DNA of 58,119 nucleotides from an uncultured Alphaproteobacteria bacterium. Its GTDB lineage: Bacteria > Pseudomonadota > Alphaproteobacteria > RF32 > CAG-239. How positions within the stretch are numbered: position 1 is the first letter of the stretch; each line of letters starts with the position of its first letter. Position numbers and translations under genes: made by a program. A model generated the notes under the pieces. It did no database searches, had not been told where the DNA came from, and saw only the letters and a program-made list of their open reading frames with translations. Below, piece after piece: positions 8,515 through 17,576 of the stretch. The stretch lies in assembly GCA_934255405.1 (NCBI GenBank), contig CAKQNT010000012.1, positions 1-58,119 of the forward strand, written 5' to 3'.

Positions 8515-9249
8515 TTAAAACAAACTGCCTTGTCTGGGCTCAGCAGCAAGGTTGTTCAAGGCTTCTTTGATTATGGGGATGGTTATAGCACGTTTGCGCA
8601 TAAGTGATACGCTATCTACTTCTGCAACCAGTTTGCGGGCAAATTCAAAGGAGCGCACCATATTATCCAACATATAGGCAACAACCTCCGGAGAAGGCAT
8701 TATCTGGCGGTCGGCAAAAAGTTTTACCAATAGGGCAGAGAGCAACTCGTCATCGGGTTTTTTGATCTCGGCGGCGGGGACAATATTCATACGAGAGCGC
8801 AGGTCCGGAAGTTTGAAATTAAGACGTGCCGGAGCTTGGTCAGCGGTAAAGAGAATATTGCCGCCTTCATCGCGATACATATTGTAAAGGTGAAACAGCG
8901 CTTCTTCATCTTTTAGATTTTGCAAATCTTCAATAACCAGACAGCGGTTTTGTTCAAATAATTCGTGACTCTTGTCAATATTAAGTTGCTCGGCGCGAAT
9001 AAAGGGAATCCGATAAGGAAAGTTTGTAAGGTTGGCGACATTATTGGCGAATACATTAGCCAAATGAGTTTTGCCGCTGCCCGCCGGTCCGTATACGCAA
9101 AGGGCAAAGTACGGCCAATTGGGCCATTGCTCTACCAGAGCCACGGCCTCTTTGTTGCAAGGTGATACTAAGAAATCCTCACGCCCCAGACTTGGACGGT
9201 GCGGAAAATCAAGCGCCAATTGCATTATGTTCGATTCATTTCCAGACAT
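8515..9249 (-). CDS. hdaA: DnaA-related regulatory ATPase HdaA
   Basis: HdaA is a short AAA+ relative of DnaA that, bound to the replication clamp, promotes hydrolysis of DnaA-bound ATP. Seen: N-terminal QLALDF (residues 10-15), a clamp-binding motif typical of Hda proteins; Walker A GPAGSGKTHL (about 54-63); Walker B LVIEDL; and a sensor-2-like RSFEFARK region. There is no DNA-binding domain IV, and 244 residues fits Hda. The extreme C-terminus reads QGSLF, a second clamp-motif look-alike. It lies one base after cckA in the same operon. Gammaproteobacterial Hda is the alternative name for the same function. Confidence 0.88.
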   Translation of the reverse strand: MSGNESNIMQLALDFPHRPSLGREDFLVSPCNKEAVALVEQWPNWPYFALCVYGPAGSGKTHLANVFANNVANLTNFPYRIPFIRAEQLNIDKSHELFEQNRCLVIEDLQNLKDEEALFHLYNMYRDEGGNILFTADQAPARLNFKLPDLRSRMNIVPAAEIKKPDDELLSALLVKLFADRQIMPSPEVVAYMLDNMVRSFEFARKLVAEVDSVSLMRKRAITIPIIKEALNNLAAEPRQGSLF

Positions 9250-9250
9250 A

Positions 9251-11893
9251 TCAGGCTCTATTTAAGACATCAAAAACCTTAGCTGTCAAGTCACCCAAAC
9301 TGTATGGTTTGGTGATAAAATCAAAATTCTCAAAATTATCAAGCTCTTGAGCGACAATATCTTCGGAATAACCGGAAGCTAAAATTACCTTAATTTCCGG
9401 ACGGAGCCGGCGAATGGCCTTGGTAAGGTCGGCGCCGCTCATGCCGGGCATTACCATGTCGGTAAGCAGAAGTTCAAATTCTTCTCCGTTATTGATATGT
9501 TCCATCGCGTTTTCTCCAGAGCTGCAGCCAACGATATCGTAGCCTTTTTTCTGCAATGCTCTGATGGCAAAAGTGCGAACCGAATCCTCGTCTTCTACAA
9601 ACAAAATTCGCGCCGGTTTTGATGGAGCCGTGTGGGTGCGATCAATAGCGTTGGAAACATTTAGTCCGACGATGATTTTTTGATTAATATTGAGCGGAGC
9701 AGCGATTTTTTCTTGCACACGCAAAATTTGGTTGCCATCGCGTCCGGTAATAATTTCTTTGTTATCGGCAGTCGGCTCGGCCTCAATGTTATTTTCAAAG
9801 CGCGGTAGATAAATGGCAAATGTGGTGCCGCGTCCGACTTCGCTCTCAACTTTGATAAAGCCTTCGGTTTGGCGGACAATACCATAAACCATTGCTAAGC
9901 CCAGTCCGGTTCCTGAGCCCACGATGTTTTCTTTGGTGGAGAAGAACGGATCAAATATTCGGCTCATGTTTTCCGGCGGAATACCGCATCCGCTGTCAGT
10001 AACATTAATGACAACAAATTCTCCGGCTTTGATTAGGTCATCGCCAAACTGATATGGCTCGGTGAGGGCTTCGGTGCGGGTTGATATAACTAATGTGCCA
10101 TTGCCATTCATGGCGTCTTTGGCGTTAACTGCCAGATTGATGATTACTTGAGAAAATTGTACCGGATCCACCCTGATGTAGCCCAAATCTTTGCCGTGGC
10201 GGAATTTGAGGGTGATATTTTCTCCAAGAATGCGCTTTAGCATGTGGCTGAGTTCGGCAAAGTTGTCGGTAATATCAATTAATTTGGGCTGCAACGGCTG
10301 TTTGCGTGAGAATGCCAGCAGCTGTCTGACCAAACCGGCGGCACGGTTGGCATTTTGTTTGATTTGAATAAGGTCGGCAAAAGAAGGATCGCCAACGCCG
10401 TGGCGCTGTAAAAGCAAATCCGTAAAACCGATCATGGCAGTCAAAAGATTGTTGAAGTCGTGAGCCACGCCGCCAGCCAGTTGTCCGACAGCCTGCATCT
10501 TTTGAGCCTGCGCAAACTGGAGTTCTAATGATTTTTGGCGTGTGGCGTCGATCAGATAAATGACAAAGCCGGCGGTTGGAGCATCTGCCGCAGCGTGCAG
10601 GTGATTCATGCCGCTGATGTATAGCGATGCAACCGAATCTTTGCGGGCAGAATTGAGGTGTATCTCAAAATTAAGGGCGTTTTGGCGGTGAGCAGCAACG
10701 TCTTCCATAGCATTTTGCAAAGAGTTTTTTTCGGTCGCGGAGACAAAATCGGTTAATTTGTGATTTAGTACTTCGTTGGGCAATCGTTGAAACAGCTTAA
10801 AAGCGGTTTCATTGCCATCGGTGATTTGTCCCTGAGTGTTGAGAAACAAGATGCCGACGGGCGCGTGATTAAAGAGCCAGCTGATTTGGTCGGTGGCGGC
10901 TATAACACGGTTATTGAGGTCTCCGGCAGTGGGCAATTGGCTCAAAACCACGCCGCGCATTTTAATCTTTTCAGCTTCGCGGAATCCGGTTTGTAAAATA
11001 TAAGATTCTTTAATCTCGTTATCGGCAGAAACAAAATATGTGTTTCCTTGCCAAAAATCTTTGTGTTCGGGCAGGGAGGAGTTGGTGGCTAAAAAATCTG
11101 ATAAGTTGCGATTTGTTAAAGCTGATGCCTCTAAACCTAAAAAATCGGCAAAGCAACGATTGGCGTATTCTATGCGATAATCTTTGTCAACGGTATAAAG
11201 CCCAATTGGCATATAGTCCAAAAAATCGTGCAGAGAGCTGCATTCTTCTTTAAATATGTGTTCCATATTCTTTTGCGCAGTGATGTTGTTAATGGTCCAA
11301 TAAATATAGGTTTCTTTGCGAATACGCTTGATGGAAAATGCGCCGTCAAATATTTGCGGACGTTTAAGATACATCGGGCGGACAGAGATTTCAAACCACT
11401 CCATATCGTTGAAGATTTTGTCATTAGTGGGATGAAAAATCATAGATAAGGTGACTTTTTCGGTGCTCAGATTTTTGTATGCGGTTTGCAGACGGTATAA
11501 GGCAGATTTGTTGGCTGGTCCTTCGGCCAGATAGTGCTCAATAAATTTTAAGGCAGATTCTTCCTTAAGCAATTCTTTGGCAGGATCGTTTTGAATTATC
11601 GGCTCCCCGTCCGGATTTTCTATACGGCGAATTTTGAAGTCATTGCGGATAATCTCGTTGGCAAAGCCGCCATAGCTGATGGCGGTTTCTCCGGCATCAA
11701 GCGTTTTGATAGTGTTTAATAGGCAATAGCTTATCAGTATGACCGTGCAGAGAATCAGATAAAGGTGGTGTTGCGGATATAAAAACAGCAATATAATCAC
11801 AATGGTCAGCAAAACCAAAGCGAACGCCAGTTTTATCAGACAAGACTGTAAAAGCTTATCAGGACGGTTGTTGATTTTTGAGCTGCATAACAT
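9251..11893 (-). CDS. cckA: Hybrid histidine kinase CckA (cell-cycle phosphorelay)
   Basis: CckA phosphorylates ChpT, which passes phosphate to CtrA and CpdR. Seen in order: two membrane segments in the first 65 residues, PAS-like regions (about 100-440), HisKA with GGVAHDFNN (H about 478), HATPase_c with GCGIPPENMSRIFDPFF and GSGTGLGLAMVYGI, and a C-terminal receiver domain with LLLTDMVMPGMSG (D about 812). The spacing and the text around the histidine are characteristic of CckA. ATG 11893 has GAGG at ideal distance; a TTG at 11899 is an alternative. The 5' end overlaps flhB by 35 bases. A CtrA-type box lies at 28467. Confidence 0.9.
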   Translation of the reverse strand: MLCSSKINNRPDKLLQSCLIKLAFALVLLTIVIILLFLYPQHHLYLILCTVILISYCLLNTIKTLDAGETAISYGGFANEIIRNDFKIRRIENPDGEPIIQNDPAKELLKEESALKFIEHYLAEGPANKSALYRLQTAYKNLSTEKVTLSMIFHPTNDKIFNDMEWFEISVRPMYLKRPQIFDGAFSIKRIRKETYIYWTINNITAQKNMEHIFKEECSSLHDFLDYMPIGLYTVDKDYRIEYANRCFADFLGLEASALTNRNLSDFLATNSSLPEHKDFWQGNTYFVSADNEIKESYILQTGFREAEKIKMRGVVLSQLPTAGDLNNRVIAATDQISWLFNHAPVGILFLNTQGQITDGNETAFKLFQRLPNEVLNHKLTDFVSATEKNSLQNAMEDVAAHRQNALNFEIHLNSARKDSVASLYISGMNHLHAAADAPTAGFVIYLIDATRQKSLELQFAQAQKMQAVGQLAGGVAHDFNNLLTAMIGFTDLLLQRHGVGDPSFADLIQIKQNANRAAGLVRQLLAFSRKQPLQPKLIDITDNFAELSHMLKRILGENITLKFRHGKDLGYIRVDPVQFSQVIINLAVNAKDAMNGNGTLVISTRTEALTEPYQFGDDLIKAGEFVVINVTDSGCGIPPENMSRIFDPFFSTKENIVGSGTGLGLAMVYGIVRQTEGFIKVESEVGRGTTFAIYLPRFENNIEAEPTADNKEIITGRDGNQILRVQEKIAAPLNINQKIIVGLNVSNAIDRTHTAPSKPARILFVEDEDSVRTFAIRALQKKGYDIVGCSSGENAMEHINNGEEFELLLTDMVMPGMSGADLTKAIRRLRPEIKVILASGYSEDIVAQELDNFENFDFITKPYSLGDLTAKVFDVLNRA

Positions 11894-12938
11894 ATCCAAT
11901 TACCTCGGCTACGGCTTTAAAGTGTTCTTCAGGTATCATTTGGTCAATTTCGGTGGAGGCAAACAAAGCACGCGCTAATGGTGGATTTTCCACAATCGGT
12001 ATCTCGTTTTCCTCGGCGATGGCTTTTATGCGCAGGGCAATATTATCCATACCTTTGGCGGTGACAACCGGCGCGTCCATTTTATCCATTTTATATTCCA
12101 ATGCAACGGCATAATGAGTCGGGTTAACAATAACTACATCGGAACGAGGAACAGCTTCCATCATACGATGTCGTGCGCGTTCGTTGCGGATTTGTCGAAT
12201 ACGCGATTTAACCAGCGGGTCACCTTCCATTTGTTTGTATTCTTCTTTGACTTCTTGCTTGGTCATACGCAATTTTTTCAAATGAGAATAGCGCTGATAG
12301 AAGTAGTCGGCGGCAGCGATAATCAAAACGCCGCAAACAACGGTGAATAGTAACAATACAACCACTTTGTGGATGAAAGACAAAATGGAAATTGTATCCA
12401 GCCCAGGTAAAAGTTCGGCTTTTTTGACATAGGGCTTGACTACTAAAATGGCAATGAATGAGATGACGACGATTTTGATAATGCCCTTTAAGCTTTCTAC
12501 GATTTTTTTCATATTGATAAAGTTGGGAAGGGCGGCAAAAATGTTGAGTTTGTCCCATTTGGGTTCAAGCTTTTTGGGGGCATAAATAAAACCGGTTTGC
12601 GACAAACTGGCAACAACGCCCAATACCATAAAAATTATGAATGGAAGGCTCAAAATCTTGAATAGGCCAAAAGCACTATTTTTGAAAATCAGCAAAAAAT
12701 TTCCGGGGGTTACTTCAATTTGTCCGGCATTTTCAATGAACTTTATGCCCAAATAATAAAACCATTTAAACATAAGCGGCAACAACAACCAAACCACAAA
12801 CAACATGCCCAGTAACATGATAAAACTTTTGGCATCTTGGGATATGGCAACATCGCCTTCTTCTTTGGCTTTGGATATCTTTCGTTCGGAAGGTTCTTCG
12901 GTTTTGGAGGATTCATCTTCCTCTTCGGGGGCTATCAT
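11859..12938 (-). CDS. flhB: Flagellar export switch protein FlhB
   Basis: FlhB is the inner-membrane component of the flagellar type III export gate that switches substrate class after self-cleavage. Seen: a charged N-terminus with TEEPSERKISKAKEEGDVA, four membrane segments, and the autocleavage site NPTH at residues 272-275 followed by YAVALEY. 359 residues is the usual length. Type III secretion homologues (SctU) share the fold, but fliQ and fliR neighbours and the flagellins in the window favour the flagellar version. Confidence 0.95.
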   Translation of the reverse strand: MIAPEEEDESSKTEEPSERKISKAKEEGDVAISQDAKSFIMLLGMLFVVWLLLPLMFKWFYYLGIKFIENAGQIEVTPGNFLLIFKNSAFGLFKILSLPFIIFMVLGVVASLSQTGFIYAPKKLEPKWDKLNIFAALPNFINMKKIVESLKGIIKIVVISFIAILVVKPYVKKAELLPGLDTISILSFIHKVVVLLLFTVVCGVLIIAAADYFYQRYSHLKKLRMTKQEVKEEYKQMEGDPLVKSRIRQIRNERARHRMMEAVPRSDVVIVNPTHYAVALEYKMDKMDAPVVTAKGMDNIALRIKAIAEENEIPIVENPPLARALFASTEIDQMIPEEHFKAVAEVIGYVMQLKNQQPS

Positions 12939-12948
12939 ACGCTATCTC

Positions 12949-13704
12949 CTAATGCAAAAAGGGAAGAAGCCCCTCGTTATAATATTTGGAAAACCAAAGT
13001 ATCATCATCGGGGTGGTTATAAACAAAAGTCCCAGTCCGAGATATATTTGCAAGGGCAGAGACAGAAAAAATATATTTAGCTGCGGCATCAGGCGAGAAA
13101 CCAGTCCCATGCCGGTGTAGAAAACAATCGTGAAGGCTACAAACGGAGAGGCAATTTTGAAACCGGCAATAAATCCGGAATTAAGTGTGGTGCTGAGCTG
13201 GTTGGCAAAATCTCCCCAGGGCAGAGCCGCGCCGACAGGAAAAATATGATAACTGTCAACTACAGCCGAAATCATCAGGTGATGAATATCGGTCAAAAAA
13301 ATGACGGTCAGAGCAATAATACTCAAAAAAGTTTCGACTACGACGCTTTGAGTTTGAAAAGTCGGATCAAAAATTTGGGCATTGCCGAAGCCGATAGCTT
13401 GTCCGGCCATAGAGCCGGCAAGCGACAAAGCCGCATATAGCATTTGCATTACAGCGCCTAAAAATACACCGATAGTAATCTCTTGCAGTACATAGGTAAT
13501 GAATGAGGCGATATCAGCGGGCTGTGGCGGCAGGTGAGGAGCTACGGCCGGCATCAGAATTATGGATAGCCCCAATGCAATTGAGAGGCGGATGTTGGCG
13601 CTGATGTATGAACTCATAAACCCCGGCATTAGCATAATTGCCGAGCCAAGGCGCAAAAATACCATCAGAAAATGGTACATATTGAGGTTTAGGAGTTCTG
13701 TCAT
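12949..13704 (-). CDS. fliR: Flagellar export gate protein FliR
   Basis: FliR is part of the FliPQR core of the flagellar protein-export channel. Seen: six hydrophobic segments and family text such as RLGSAIMLMPG near the N-terminus and QAIGFGNAQIFDP in the centre (the conserved G-G-P pattern of FliR). 251 residues is normal. It lies six bases after fliQ and ten before flhB on the same strand, the common fliQ-fliR-flhB order. Confidence 0.93.
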   Translation of the reverse strand: MTELLNLNMYHFLMVFLRLGSAIMLMPGFMSSYISANIRLSIALGLSIILMPAVAPHLPPQPADIASFITYVLQEITIGVFLGAVMQMLYAALSLAGSMAGQAIGFGNAQIFDPTFQTQSVVVETFLSIIALTVIFLTDIHHLMISAVVDSYHIFPVGAALPWGDFANQLSTTLNSGFIAGFKIASPFVAFTIVFYTGMGLVSRLMPQLNIFFLSLPLQIYLGLGLLFITTPMMILWFSKYYNEGLLPFLH

Positions 13705-13710
13705 TTTGTA

Positions 13711-13983
13711 TTATCCGCCGCTGACAATTCGATTAAACAAGCCTTCCGTAAGTGTGCGCATTTGGTTAAGCATAAACGGAAACAACAGAATCAGAGCCAC
13801 AAATACACTGATGATTTTGGGAACAAAGGCCAAAGTCATTTCCTGAATTTGGGTCAGAGCCTGAAAAATACCGATTATCAGACCGATAAACAAAGCAACC
13901 GACAAAATAGGAGTTACCACTTTTAACAAGGTAAAAATGGCATCGCGCGAAATCTCTAATACTTCAACTTCAGTCATGGGCAC
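13711..13983 (-). CDS. fliQ: Flagellar export gate protein FliQ
   Basis: FliQ is a small two-helix membrane protein of the FliPQR export channel. Seen: 90 residues, two long hydrophobic helices, and the central GLIIGIFQALTQIQEMTLAF-type text with the conserved QALTQIQE-LTF pattern. The start codon overlaps the stop of the preceding GH114-like gene by one base. Confidence 0.94.
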   Translation of the reverse strand: MPMTEVEVLEISRDAIFTLLKVVTPILSVALFIGLIIGIFQALTQIQEMTLAFVPKIISVFVALILLFPFMLNQMRTLTEGLFNRIVSGG

Positions 13984-15092
13984 TACTCAAGCGGGGTTAA
14001 ATGTTCAAAATAAAGGTGGTTTTCAATGCCGGTGAAGAATACACCATCATATCCGGAGCGGACAATATCCTTAAAATGGCGAGATATAATCTGCCGCCAT
14101 TCTTCTGACCAATAGCGGGTTATGTAGGCGTTTGGCGTTACAAATGAAGAACGCACCAGCCAGTCAGGATTGCCTTGTTGCCAGCGTTTTTTCCAAAAGT
14201 AATCAGTCGGCGAGGCTTCGGATACATTCATTGCCGCAATCAACAAACGTTTGCCGCCGTTTTTCTTGAATTGCATGCTGCGGATATCGGTTTCACTATA
14301 TGGAGTATGATTGTGAAACAACGGATTTATAACGATAATATCAAAATTACTGCGAGAAATCGCATCAATCAGTTTCTCGGGGGAGGAAAATTTATGGTCG
14401 TCCAATAAAAAGGCAATGTTTTTGGCGTCTTGTGCGGTATTGATATTGGCGGCAGAATCATTAATCATCGGCAGAGAAGCTAAATCCGCAAATGCAACGG
14501 AGCGATCGGTGAACGGATAAATGGCTTTTTGATCCAGTATGGAGCGAACAACGGCTTTGTCCAGCTCTTCTTCATCGGTGCACTGTTCAATGCTGATATG
14601 CCCGAGGTTGTGGTTAATCGTGATGACTTCTTCTTTGCCATGTCCGCAATAATAATTGTTTAGCACTACCGCATTTACCATGTGCAGCCAGCGATATTCG
14701 GGGGTGTTGCTTTCCGGTTCGGGGTTGCCTAAATCTTTGTTGAATAAGAATACCGGATCATTGGCGTTTTCTTTGAGGGTGCGAACACGATTATAGCCTT
14801 CCAGCTCATATTCCCAGCGGCTTTTGTAGAGCAGCTCCTGCCCTTCATGCGACAAAACCTGAAAATCGGGATTGTGCTTGCGGGCGTAATCAACCAACAT
14901 CAGCAAATTATCTCTCATATCAGCACGATAATTGCGGATAGAATCCGGCAGATAATCCATATGAAGAATCTTTTCAGAATTGGTATAAGGATTTATGGAA
15001 TCAAAACCATAAAGACCTGTGCCGGCGTGAGCAAACACCGGCAAAAGGCCTGCGAGCAAGGTTATTAGAAATATGTTGTTAGGTAACGACAT
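13983..15092 (-). CDS. Secreted GH114/TM1410-like protein
   Basis: This looks like a member of the TM1410/GH114-type group (endo-alpha-1,4-polygalactosaminidase-like barrel proteins). Seen: a signal peptide (about residues 1-23, cleavage after AHA), a first half with MRDNLLMLVDYARK and VLSHEGQELL, and a second half with DIIVINPLF, GGKRLLIAAMNVSEA, WKKRWQQGNPDWL and YDGVFFTG, the usual order in that family. 369 residues. The catalytic role is not established for this subgroup; a periplasmic or surface polysaccharide hydrolase is plausible. It overlaps pgm by 14 bases, which ties it to sugar-phosphate metabolism, and precedes fliQ. Confidence 0.68.
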   Translation of the reverse strand: MSLPNNIFLITLLAGLLPVFAHAGTGLYGFDSINPYTNSEKILHMDYLPDSIRNYRADMRDNLLMLVDYARKHNPDFQVLSHEGQELLYKSRWEYELEGYNRVRTLKENANDPVFLFNKDLGNPEPESNTPEYRWLHMVNAVVLNNYYCGHGKEEVITINHNLGHISIEQCTDEEELDKAVVRSILDQKAIYPFTDRSVAFADLASLPMINDSAANINTAQDAKNIAFLLDDHKFSSPEKLIDAISRSNFDIIVINPLFHNHTPYSETDIRSMQFKKNGGKRLLIAAMNVSEASPTDYFWKKRWQQGNPDWLVRSSFVTPNAYITRYWSEEWRQIISRHFKDIVRSGYDGVFFTGIENHLYFEHLTPLE

Positions 15093-16698
15093 CGGCTTGA
15101 TGTTTTCCTGTTCGTTCGGGGATTTCTGAAATGCTCATGGCAATTTTAAAAATCTCGGTTAACATTTTGAGCGGATTATTGCGCAAATCCGTTTTGCTGT
15201 AGCGTTCCAAATATACGCGAATGGTGGCGCCGCTGGAACCGGTGCCGGATAGGCGGTATACAATGCGAGAGCCATCGGCAAATTTTACAACCAGTCCGTT
15301 TTTGGTGGAGCTGTGGTCTACAGGATCATTGTATACAAACGCACCGGCTTCAGAAATTGTAAAGCCGTCGTATTCTTTGCCACTAAGCTGCGGTAGCTTA
15401 GCCTCCAAATCAGCCATAAGTTTGTCGGCAACTGCGGTGTCTACACCTTCAAAGTCAAAGCGGACGTAGTAACTGCGACCGTATTTTTGCCAAAATTCTT
15501 CGGTAATCTGCTCAACCGATTTGCCGGTGGCGGCAATAATGCTCAACCAGAACAAAACCGCCCAGATGCCGTCTTTTTCGCGGATGTGGGAGGAACCGGT
15601 GCCGAAGCTTTCTTCTCCGCAGAAGGTAATGCGATGGGAATCCATCAAATTTACAAAGTATTTCCAACCGGTCGGGACTTCATAATAACCGATGTTGTGA
15701 GCCGCCGCGACGCGAGAAACTGCGGTGGAGGTGGCCGCAGATTTAGCCACGCCGTAAATTCCGTCTTTGTAGGCGGGAATCAGGTTGAAATTATCGGTAA
15801 TAATGGCCAGACTATCGCTCGGGGTAACAAAAAACTTTTTGCCCAAAATCATATTGCGGTCGCCGTCGCCGTCATTGGCCGCGCCAAAATCAGCAGCTTG
15901 GTCAGAGAACATAAAGTCTACCAGCTCTTTGGCGTATACCATGTTGGGATCCGGATGCAAGCCGCCAAAGTCCGGCAATGGTTTGTAGTTGACAACCGAG
16001 CCCTTGGGAGCACCCAAAATCTCTTCAAAAATCTTTTGAGCATAAGGACCGGTAACGGCGTTCATAGCGTCAAAACGCATGGTAAAACCACTCTGGAACA
16101 GTTTTTTGAGAGCGGCAAAATCAAAAATATGTTCCATCATCTCGACATAGTCTTTGACCGGATCAATCACCTCAATTGACATGCCGCAAAGCTCCTGATG
16201 CCCAAGTTGGGAGAGATCTACATCCGGCACATCGCAAATTTTGTATTCTTTTATTTGCAGAGTTTGTTGATAAATCTGATCACTTATCTGGCTGGGAATC
16301 TGTCCGCCGGTGTGGTTGGAATATTTGATACCAAAGTCGCCGTTGATGCCTCCGGGGTTGTGCGAGGCAGAAAGAATAAATCCTCCGTCAGCTTTGTTTT
16401 TGAGAATAATATTGGAGCCTGCCGGAGTGGACATAAAGCCATTCTGCCCGACTATCAGGCGGGAGATTCCGTTGGCGGCAGCCATTTTGATGATTTTTTG
16501 AATGGCAACGTCATTAAAATAGCGTCCGTCTCCGCCGACAACAAAAGTTTTGCCCTGTAGGTCGCCGATAACGTTAAAGATACTCTGCATGAAGTTTTCT
16601 ATATATTTAGGTTGAGTAACAACCTTAGATTTGCGGCGCAAGCCGGCGGTTCCCATCTTTTGGTCGGAATAGGGTTCAGTCGCGATTGTTTTAATCAT
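15079..16698 (-). CDS. pgm: Phosphoglucomutase
   Basis: Pgm interconverts glucose-1-phosphate and glucose-6-phosphate. Seen: KMGTAGLRRK near the N-terminus, the phosphoserine loop SASHNPGG (catalytic Ser about 112), the metal loop DGDGDRN, the sugar loop CGEESFGTGS, and a C-terminal phosphate-binding region (RLSGTGSSGATIR). This is the PGM1-like, glucose-specific branch rather than the PMM/PGM branch. The start ATG 16698 has AAAGGAG upstream; a longer reading to 16764 lacks a ribosome site. 539 residues. UDP-glucose or glycogen precursor supply is the likely role. Confidence 0.93.
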   Translation of the reverse strand: MIKTIATEPYSDQKMGTAGLRRKSKVVTQPKYIENFMQSIFNVIGDLQGKTFVVGGDGRYFNDVAIQKIIKMAAANGISRLIVGQNGFMSTPAGSNIILKNKADGGFILSASHNPGGINGDFGIKYSNHTGGQIPSQISDQIYQQTLQIKEYKICDVPDVDLSQLGHQELCGMSIEVIDPVKDYVEMMEHIFDFAALKKLFQSGFTMRFDAMNAVTGPYAQKIFEEILGAPKGSVVNYKPLPDFGGLHPDPNMVYAKELVDFMFSDQAADFGAANDGDGDRNMILGKKFFVTPSDSLAIITDNFNLIPAYKDGIYGVAKSAATSTAVSRVAAAHNIGYYEVPTGWKYFVNLMDSHRITFCGEESFGTGSSHIREKDGIWAVLFWLSIIAATGKSVEQITEEFWQKYGRSYYVRFDFEGVDTAVADKLMADLEAKLPQLSGKEYDGFTISEAGAFVYNDPVDHSSTKNGLVVKFADGSRIVYRLSGTGSSGATIRVYLERYSKTDLRNNPLKMLTEIFKIAMSISEIPERTGKHQADVVT

Positions 16699-16736
16699 AA
16701 TTGCTCCTTTGGGGTTAAAATAATTTTTATGGAGCG

Positions 16737-16764
16737 ATTTTAGCACTAAAGGGCTTAAAGACAA
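16737..16764 (-). promoter_or_regulatory. Putative promoter of pgm and the downstream flagellar/cckA genes
   Basis: Read on the minus strand, TTGTCT (16764-16759) and TAAAAT (16742-16737) are separated by 16 bases, in the 80-base gap between mipZ and pgm. It could drive pgm to hdaA independently of dac-mipZ. Confidence 0.45.
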
Positions 16765-16778
16765 GCACTATTCTTAAG

Positions 16779-17576
16779 TTATGGGCAAATAAACTCGGCT
16801 AAGTTTTTAATTTCCAGTTTGGCGGCCAGATGCGACATGGACATCCGGCGTTTGAGAGGCTCTGCCTGCATATCCAAAACAGTGAGACCATCAAGAAAAA
16901 GCTCACGATAAATCACGCGGTCTTTCAGACCATTGCAGAATCTAAAGCCATAGAGCTTGCCCAGCTTTTCCAACACTTCAAAAACATAAGTTTTGTTGCG
17001 GGAGCGAGTGGTAGAAGTCTTGTTGCCGCAAATAATCCAATTAAGATAGGGCTTGCCCTTGGAGGCCAGACGTTTTTTGACATCCCAGACAAATTCGGCA
17101 TAAGGTCCGGGGCTTTGCAATTCGCCGGATGACGAATCGATGTCGGCAATTCCGAAAAGGTCAATCAGGCTGTCGGTTATTGGAGTAATCAGTGTGTCAG
17201 CATAATTATGAGCGGCTTCAAACAGATAATTTTTGCTGCCTGGGGTGTCGATGATGATGGCGTCAACTTTGGTTGATAAATCGCGAATCGTATCATCAAG
17301 TTTGGTCAGTTCTTCCGGTATTTTGTCATAATCGGAAATCGGCTCAAAGCGGTATTGTAACGGAACCGGCAGAACAATGTTATTCGTTTCGCAAAATTTG
17401 CGGCGGTTTTCCACGTATTTGGTTAGAGAGCCCTGACGCCCGTCCAGATCAATAACCGCGACGCGAAATTTTTCCAGCATAAGTTTTACGGCCAAGTGCA
17501 TGGCAATTGTGGATTTGCCGGTGCCGCCTTTTTCGTTTCCGATTACGATGATATGAGCAGAAGATGTGTCAGTCAT
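16779..17576 (-). CDS. mipZ: Division-site positioning ATPase MipZ
   Basis: MipZ is a ParA/MinD-type ATPase that binds ParB at the poles and inhibits FtsZ, placing the ring at midcell in alphaproteobacteria. Seen: deviant Walker A GNEKGGTGKST near residue 12, AVIDLDGRQGSLTKYVENR (the MipZ switch region), and IIIDTPG for the Walker B region. 265 residues fits the family. Its start overlaps the dac stop by one base. A plasmid-type ParA is less likely because of the DLDGRQ..ENR text and the chromosomal division context. Confidence 0.87.
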   Translation of the reverse strand: MTDTSSAHIIVIGNEKGGTGKSTIAMHLAVKLMLEKFRVAVIDLDGRQGSLTKYVENRRKFCETNNIVLPVPLQYRFEPISDYDKIPEELTKLDDTIRDLSTKVDAIIIDTPGSKNYLFEAAHNYADTLITPITDSLIDLFGIADIDSSSGELQSPGPYAEFVWDVKKRLASKGKPYLNWIICGNKTSTTRSRNKTYVFEVLEKLGKLYGFRFCNGLKDRVIYRELFLDGLTVLDMQAEPLKRRMSMSHLAAKLEIKNLAEFICP

